Shown one piece after another: positions 60,389 to 64,000 of a stretch of DNA of 64,000 nt (the stretch's first letter is position 1; every line of letters starts with the position of its first letter). Source of the stretch: Thermosaccharophagus gerlachensis (GTDB taxonomy: Bacteria; Armatimonadota; Fervidibacteria; Fervidibacterales; Thermosaccharophagaceae); assembly GCA_041538025.1 (NCBI GenBank), contig JBGOEV010000005.1:16548-80547 (forward strand), written 5' to 3'. The position numbers and the translations under genes were made by a program. The notes beneath the pieces were generated by a model. It was not told where the DNA came from. It worked only from the letters and a program-made list of their open reading frames with translations, and searched no databases.

Positions 60389-61753
60389 ATGAGCGTGGAT
60401 GACAAGGTCCTGTTATCTCCAAGGGAGATGCCGAGGTATTGGTATAACTTGCAGGCTGACCTTCAAGAGCCTCTGCCACCAGTAATTCATCCTGTCACTC
60501 TTGAACCAATATCACCAGAAGACCTTGCGCCTATTTTCCCAATGGGGCTCATACAACAAGAGGTGAGCAAAGAAAGATGGATTGAGATACCAGAGGAGGT
60601 CCTTGAGATTTATTCAATTTGGCGTCCCACACCGCTTGTGCGTGCAAGGAAGCTTGAAAGCTATCTTCAAACGCCTGCCCAAATCTACTACAAGAACGAA
60701 AGCTTAAGTCCTCCGGGAAGCCACAAGCCGAACACCGCTGTTGCGCAAGCATATTACAATAAGCGCGAGGGTATAAAGCGCCTTACAACGGAAACAGGTG
60801 CAGGACAATGGGGCAGTGCACTTGCCTTCGCGTGTTGCCTGTTTGGGTTGAAGTGCACCGTTTACATGGTGCGAGTAAGCTATGAGCAAAAGCCGTATAG
60901 GAAGGTGCTGATGAACATTTGGGGTGCCGAAGTCTTCCCAAGCCCAACCGACCGAACAAACGCTGGCAGGAGTATACTCTCAAAAGATCCAGATTCACCG
61001 GGGAGCCTCGGAATCGCTATAAGCGAAGCTATTGAAGATGCCGTCACACACGATGACACTAAATACTCCCTCGGAAGTGTTTTAAACCATGTCTTGCTCC
61101 ACCAAACGATAGTTGGACTTGAAGCAAAGAAGCAATTTGAGATGGTGGGCAAATACCCTGATGTGCTCGTTGGTTGTGTTGGTGGTGGAAGCAACTTCGC
61201 TGGCTTTGTCTTCCCGTTTGTCCAAGATAAACTTGAGGGTAAAAGGGATCCTCGCATAATCGCCGTTGAACCACTCGCATGCCCCTCGCTCACAAAAGGT
61301 GTTTACAGATACGATTTTGGTGACACTGCGAAAATGACTCCATTGCTCAAAATGCATACGCTTGGGCATGAGTTTATACCACCAAGAATACACGCAGGTG
61401 GACTACGCTATCATGGGATGGCTCCGCTTGTGAGTTACCTTTACTATAAGGGCATCATAGAAGCCATTGCTTATCCGCAAAGGGCTGTATTTGAAGCTGC
61501 TGTAACATTCGCACAAGTTGAAGGTGTAGTGCCAGCACCAGAAACGGCTCATGCTATTAAGGCTGTCATTGATGAGGCATTGAAGTGCAAGGAAACTGGC
61601 GAAGAGAAAGTTATAGCCTTTAACTTCAGTGGGCATGGCTACTTTGACCTATCAGCATACGAGGAGTATCTTAGTGGAAGGATGGAAGATGCAGTGATGT
61701 CAGATGAGAAGCTTTTAAAATCGCTTTCGTGCTTGCCAGATGTTGACAAGTAG
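60389..61753 (+). CDS. TrpB2-type tryptophan synthase beta-like protein
   Basis: A 454-residue PLP enzyme of the TrpB2 type, which is longer than TrpB1 (about 400). YYKNESLSPPGSHKPNTAVAQAY holds the PLP Lys, followed by TETGAGQWGSALAFA (indole-site loop E-T-G-A-G-Q-W-G), VGCVGGGSNFAGF (phosphate loop) and PAPETAHAIKA. N-terminal PRYWYNLQADLQEPLPPVIHP is typical of TrpB2. TrpB2 enzymes condense indole with serine, or may use other substrates such as phosphoserine; no trpA is nearby. ATG at 60389 is eight bases after AAGGGG; 60383 is too close. Confidence 0.93.
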   Translation: MSVDDKVLLSPREMPRYWYNLQADLQEPLPPVIHPVTLEPISPEDLAPIFPMGLIQQEVSKERWIEIPEEVLEIYSIWRPTPLVRARKLESYLQTPAQIYYKNESLSPPGSHKPNTAVAQAYYNKREGIKRLTTETGAGQWGSALAFACCLFGLKCTVYMVRVSYEQKPYRKVLMNIWGAEVFPSPTDRTNAGRSILSKDPDSPGSLGIAISEAIEDAVTHDDTKYSLGSVLNHVLLHQTIVGLEAKKQFEMVGKYPDVLVGCVGGGSNFAGFVFPFVQDKLEGKRDPRIIAVEPLACPSLTKGVYRYDFGDTAKMTPLLKMHTLGHEFIPPRIHAGGLRYHGMAPLVSYLYYKGIIEAIAYPQRAVFEAAVTFAQVEGVVPAPETAHAIKAVIDEALKCKETGEEKVIAFNFSGHGYFDLSAYEEYLSGRMEDAVMSDEKLLKSLSCLPDVDK

Positions 61754-61794
61754 AGCATCGTTGGCTCAATCACTTAGCTCTGAGGGGTTTTAAG

Positions 61795-62892
61795 GTGCTT
61801 GAAAGACGGCAGATACGCAACTTTGATTTCGTTATGCTCGCTATAACCATCGTCTTGATAGGTGTTGGTATACTTGTGCTCTTTAGTGCAACATACGGTG
61901 ATTCGCTCAGTTATGTCAAGCGGCAGGCTCTCTTCGCGTGCGTTGGGTTGTTTGCGATGTTTGGTGTTGCCCTCTTCAACTTCCAGCGCTTGACGAAGTT
62001 CAGCTCTTGGATCTATTGTGCCACCTTGATATTGCTTCTCCTTGTGCTCATTGTGGGGAAGGAAACGGGTGGAGCACAGCGTTGGATAAAGGTTGGTCCA
62101 TTGCAGTTTCAACCATCTGAGTTTACAAAGATTGCATGCATAATAACGCTTTCAACGATGCTCGCAAATAACAGGGAGCAACTGCTTTCTTTAAGGTTCA
62201 TCTTACGCACTGCCGTGCACGTTTCAATCCCTATCTTGCTCACATTAGTGCAACCAGACCTTGGGACAAGCATTGTTATTTTAAGCACATGGTTAGGTAT
62301 GCTCTGGATTGGTGGGGCAAGAAGGGAGCATATTGCTTTAATCGTTCTGGCATGCTTGGTGGTTGCTTTCGTCGGATGGCATACAGGCTTGCTCAAAGAC
62401 TATCAAAAGAAACGCATAATCGCATTCATCAATCCATATGCAGATCCCCTTGGTTCAGGCTACCACCTAATACAGGCTCAAACTGCGATCGGTTCAGGTG
62501 GGCTGACTGGGAAAGGATTGTTCAACGGGAAGATGAGCAAATTGAAATTCATACCAGCTCGGCATACCGATTTCATATTCGTCACACTATCAGAAGAATT
62601 AGGGTTTGTTGGAAGCGTATCTATCATCTTGCTTTACATGTTGCTTTTGCACCGTATGCTCCTACTGATGCACTCAACCGAACATGAGCTTGGTGTCTTC
62701 CTTGTGGGTGGTGTTTTCTTCATGCTTCTTGTGCATGTCGTTACTAACATAGGGATGACTATTCGCCTCCTACCAATAACGGGAATACCCTTGCCTCTGT
62801 TTAGCTACGGTGGGAGCAATGTGCTCGCAACATGTATAGCCATTGGCATATGCCAAAGTGTGGCAATGCGTCGGAGCAAGCTCATCTTTTGA
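61795..62892 (+). CDS. rodA: RodA/FtsW/SpoVE family SEDS glycosyltransferase
   Basis: A 365-residue membrane protein with about ten helices. GGAQRWIKVGPLQFQPSEFTKIACII, TLVQPDLGTSIVIL (catalytic Asp in QPDLG), GKGLFNGKMSKLKFIPARHTDFIFVTLSEELGFVG and LLPITGIPLPLFSYGGSN match RodA most closely. SEDS proteins polymerise peptidoglycan glycan strands with a class B penicillin-binding protein. Short N-terminal tail and FIPARHTDF favour RodA over FtsW. Start GTG at 61795, after GAGGGG. No mrdA is visible, but it could lie beyond the window. Confidence 0.9.
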   Translation: MLERRQIRNFDFVMLAITIVLIGVGILVLFSATYGDSLSYVKRQALFACVGLFAMFGVALFNFQRLTKFSSWIYCATLILLLLVLIVGKETGGAQRWIKVGPLQFQPSEFTKIACIITLSTMLANNREQLLSLRFILRTAVHVSIPILLTLVQPDLGTSIVILSTWLGMLWIGGARREHIALIVLACLVVAFVGWHTGLLKDYQKKRIIAFINPYADPLGSGYHLIQAQTAIGSGGLTGKGLFNGKMSKLKFIPARHTDFIFVTLSEELGFVGSVSIILLYMLLLHRMLLLMHSTEHELGVFLVGGVFFMLLVHVVTNIGMTIRLLPITGIPLPLFSYGGSNVLATCIAIGICQSVAMRRSKLIF

Positions 62893-62910
62893 TGTGATGG
62901 GTGGGTTGTG

Positions 62911-63861
62911 ATGACGACCTCTCAAACTGATTGGCAACAGTTAGCGTGGGCTGGTATTAAGCTACTTGCGCCAAGCGATTGGTATGTGACGCAATTGCGA
63001 GTGACACAAAATGAAAGTTACATCCGCATGGAAGACGACGATATGGTTCGCTTTGAGCTAAGCTGCGCGACTGTATCGCCGATCCAGCAGATTAACCTGC
63101 GCGAGCATGCCGAAGCCATATTATCAAAGATGGCTAAGGAAGCTAAAAAGAGGGGAGAGGAGTTTAGCCAAAGCGTTGATACGAAGCTTGTAGGTAGACA
63201 TCAAGTTAAGGGTAGAGATGTGCTCACATTCAGTTGGGCTGGCAGATACATTGGTGAAGGGATGTTATGGTGGTGTGGCAAATGTGGCAAGGTGCTTGTG
63301 GCTCATGTGATCGGTGTCAAAGGTGAAAGGCTTAAGGAGTTAGCTAAGAAGTTGTTTACGAGTATTTCAGATCATAGCGAAGATGAGTGGCATAGCTGGA
63401 AGCTCTTTGGGTTGGACTTAAAAGTTCACTCATCAATGAGGCTCTGCGGGCATAAGGTTGAAGCTGGGTTCGTAAGGTTTCAATTCAAGCGTGGTGATGA
63501 AGATTCGCTTGAAGTTGCGCGCTGGAGCACTGCCGATTTAATGCTCAAAGGGACAACCCTTGATAAGTTAGCAGCACAAGTTCTGAAGGAACACCTGAAG
63601 AAATTTGAAATCTCCTACAGGCATGTCCAGTTTGGCAGCTCTTCTCACGAAGGGATTGAGCTTTATGGGAAAGCCAAAATGCCTTTAAAGACATTCCAAC
63701 TTTTCTTGCGCCAACTTACCAAAAGAAGTTTGATGCCCAAGTTGAGAGGGTTGATGTGGAAATGCGATAATACAAATCGCCTCTTCTTAGTGCTCGCCAT
63801 AACAGCATCTGAAGTGGTGAGCGAATTTGAACATGTGATCAACTCGTTCAAATGCCATTGA
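62911..63861 (+). CDS. Cytoplasmic protein with two related domains, unknown function
   Basis: A 316-residue protein with no signal peptide or membrane helix. It looks internally duplicated: about 10-145 (LAWAGIKLLAPSDWYVTQL, then FELSCATV and VLTFSWAG) and about 165-312 (SWKLFGLDLKVHSSMRLCG, then FVRFQFKRGD and LEVARWS). Each half reads as one short strand ladder starting W-x-G/LFG-L-x-L-x-x-P/H-x-x-W/M. One Cys pair is present in WWCGKCG (about 130). I know no family for it. It overlaps nothing, starts 18 bases after rodA, and probably shares its transcript. ATG at 62911 is used; GTG at 62908 is adjacent. Confidence 0.6.
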   Translation: MTTSQTDWQQLAWAGIKLLAPSDWYVTQLRVTQNESYIRMEDDDMVRFELSCATVSPIQQINLREHAEAILSKMAKEAKKRGEEFSQSVDTKLVGRHQVKGRDVLTFSWAGRYIGEGMLWWCGKCGKVLVAHVIGVKGERLKELAKKLFTSISDHSEDEWHSWKLFGLDLKVHSSMRLCGHKVEAGFVRFQFKRGDEDSLEVARWSTADLMLKGTTLDKLAAQVLKEHLKKFEISYRHVQFGSSSHEGIELYGKAKMPLKTFQLFLRQLTKRSLMPKLRGLMWKCDNTNRLFLVLAITASEVVSEFEHVINSFKCH

Positions 63862-63872
63862 CGGTGATGTGG

Positions 63873-64000
63873 ATGTTGAGACAACGCTCTTATGTTGAAG
63901 TCCGGTCGCTTTTAGCTCCCTTTGCATTCTTGAGCCTCGTTTGTGTTTTATGTGCCACCGTGAGCGAACCCGGAGCTTCCGAGGAACACAGGGACACCTT
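63873..64000 (+). CDS. Exported protein, N-terminal fragment running off the window
   Basis: Only about 42 codons are visible. The frame from ATG at 63873 (ATG at 63867 in the same frame is an alternative) has a signal peptide: MLRQRSYVEVRSLLAPF then FLSLVCVLCATVSEPG. It begins 11 bases after the stop of the previous gene, so the two are probably co-transcribed. Function cannot be read. Confidence 0.5.
   Translation, partial: MLRQRSYVEVRSLLAPFAFLSLVCVLCATVSEPGASEEHRDT

Noticed and set aside
60217..60402. A 61-codon open frame starting in the sigma factor stop codon and running into the trpB2 start
   Set aside because: No ribosome-binding site, composition of untranslated sequence, and overlap with trpB2; the match is most likely chance.

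Overview
The window comes from a diderm bacterium, most likely a thermophilic member of the Armatimonadota or a close relative such as the Fervidibacteria. The lineage is an inference. It rests mainly on a DUF1559 pseudopilin whose N-terminus (GFTLIELLVVITVIG, then FPVFARAREKAR) is characteristic of that group. An outer membrane with lipid A is supported by a BamA C-terminus, three Skp-like chaperones and LpxD. An SLH-domain protein is also present. No insertion sequence, prophage or CRISPR array was seen. Genes are tightly packed on both strands and no gap exceeds about 260 bases. GTG and TTG starts are common, and Shine-Dalgarno sequences of the GGAGGTG type are usually clear.

Layout. 0-4 kb: bamA end, three skp-like genes and lpxD. 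4-7 kb: two exported proteins of unknown function. 7-13.3 kb (minus strand): an apparent operon fhs, [NiFe] hydrogenase small and large subunits, hydrogenase protease, metV, metF. 13.5-16.6 kb: TIM-barrel isomerase, two amidohydrolase-like proteins (one with a degraded metal site) and a pseudopilin. 16.8-22 kb: PLP-dependent synthase, a COG0523 GTPase plus porin pair with different codon use, and an FGGY kinase. 22-26 kb (minus): purH, trxA, holB, tmk. 26-33.9 kb: GNAT acetyltransferase, TadE-like and small membrane proteins, mtnP-apt salvage pair, rubrerythrin-like protein, radical SAM protein, DUF2905 and a two-domain exported protein. 33.9-40.5 kb (minus): M20 peptidase, DUF5916-type protein, CstA, NagB, DUF1844 and tRNA-Gln/tRNA-fMet. 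40.7-54 kb (plus): Rel, GH99-like protein, PurM, tRNA-Ala, PduO-type cobalamin adenosyltransferase, Gfo/Idh oxidoreductase, LytR-CpsA-Psr protein, SAM hydrolase, an M16-like protein without its zinc site, and the SLH protein. 54-56.8 kb (minus): AMMECR1, membrane SpoIIE-type phosphatase and a presenilin-like GxGD membrane protein. 57-64 kb: UbiA prenyltransferase, FolD, an unusual RpoD-like sigma factor, TrpB2, RodA/FtsW and a duplicated-domain protein.

The most interesting unit is the 6.3-kb minus-strand operon. It joins formate-THF ligase and the MetF/MetV methylene-THF reductase pair to a cytoplasmic-looking [NiFe] hydrogenase and its protease. With folD at 58 kb, the window encodes the formate-to-methyl-THF (methyl branch) chemistry, except that a separate methenyl-THF cyclohydrolase gene is not needed if FolD is bifunctional. 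The arrangement suggests that H2 oxidation is coupled directly to methylene-THF reduction, with the hydrogenase in the position that RnfC2 or HdrABC-MvhD hold beside MetVF in known acetogens. Other candidates are the phosphatase/GxGD-protease pair, a sigma factor that has lost the aromatic residues used for promoter melting, and the ATA-poor COG0523-porin block with palindromic sites at its promoters.
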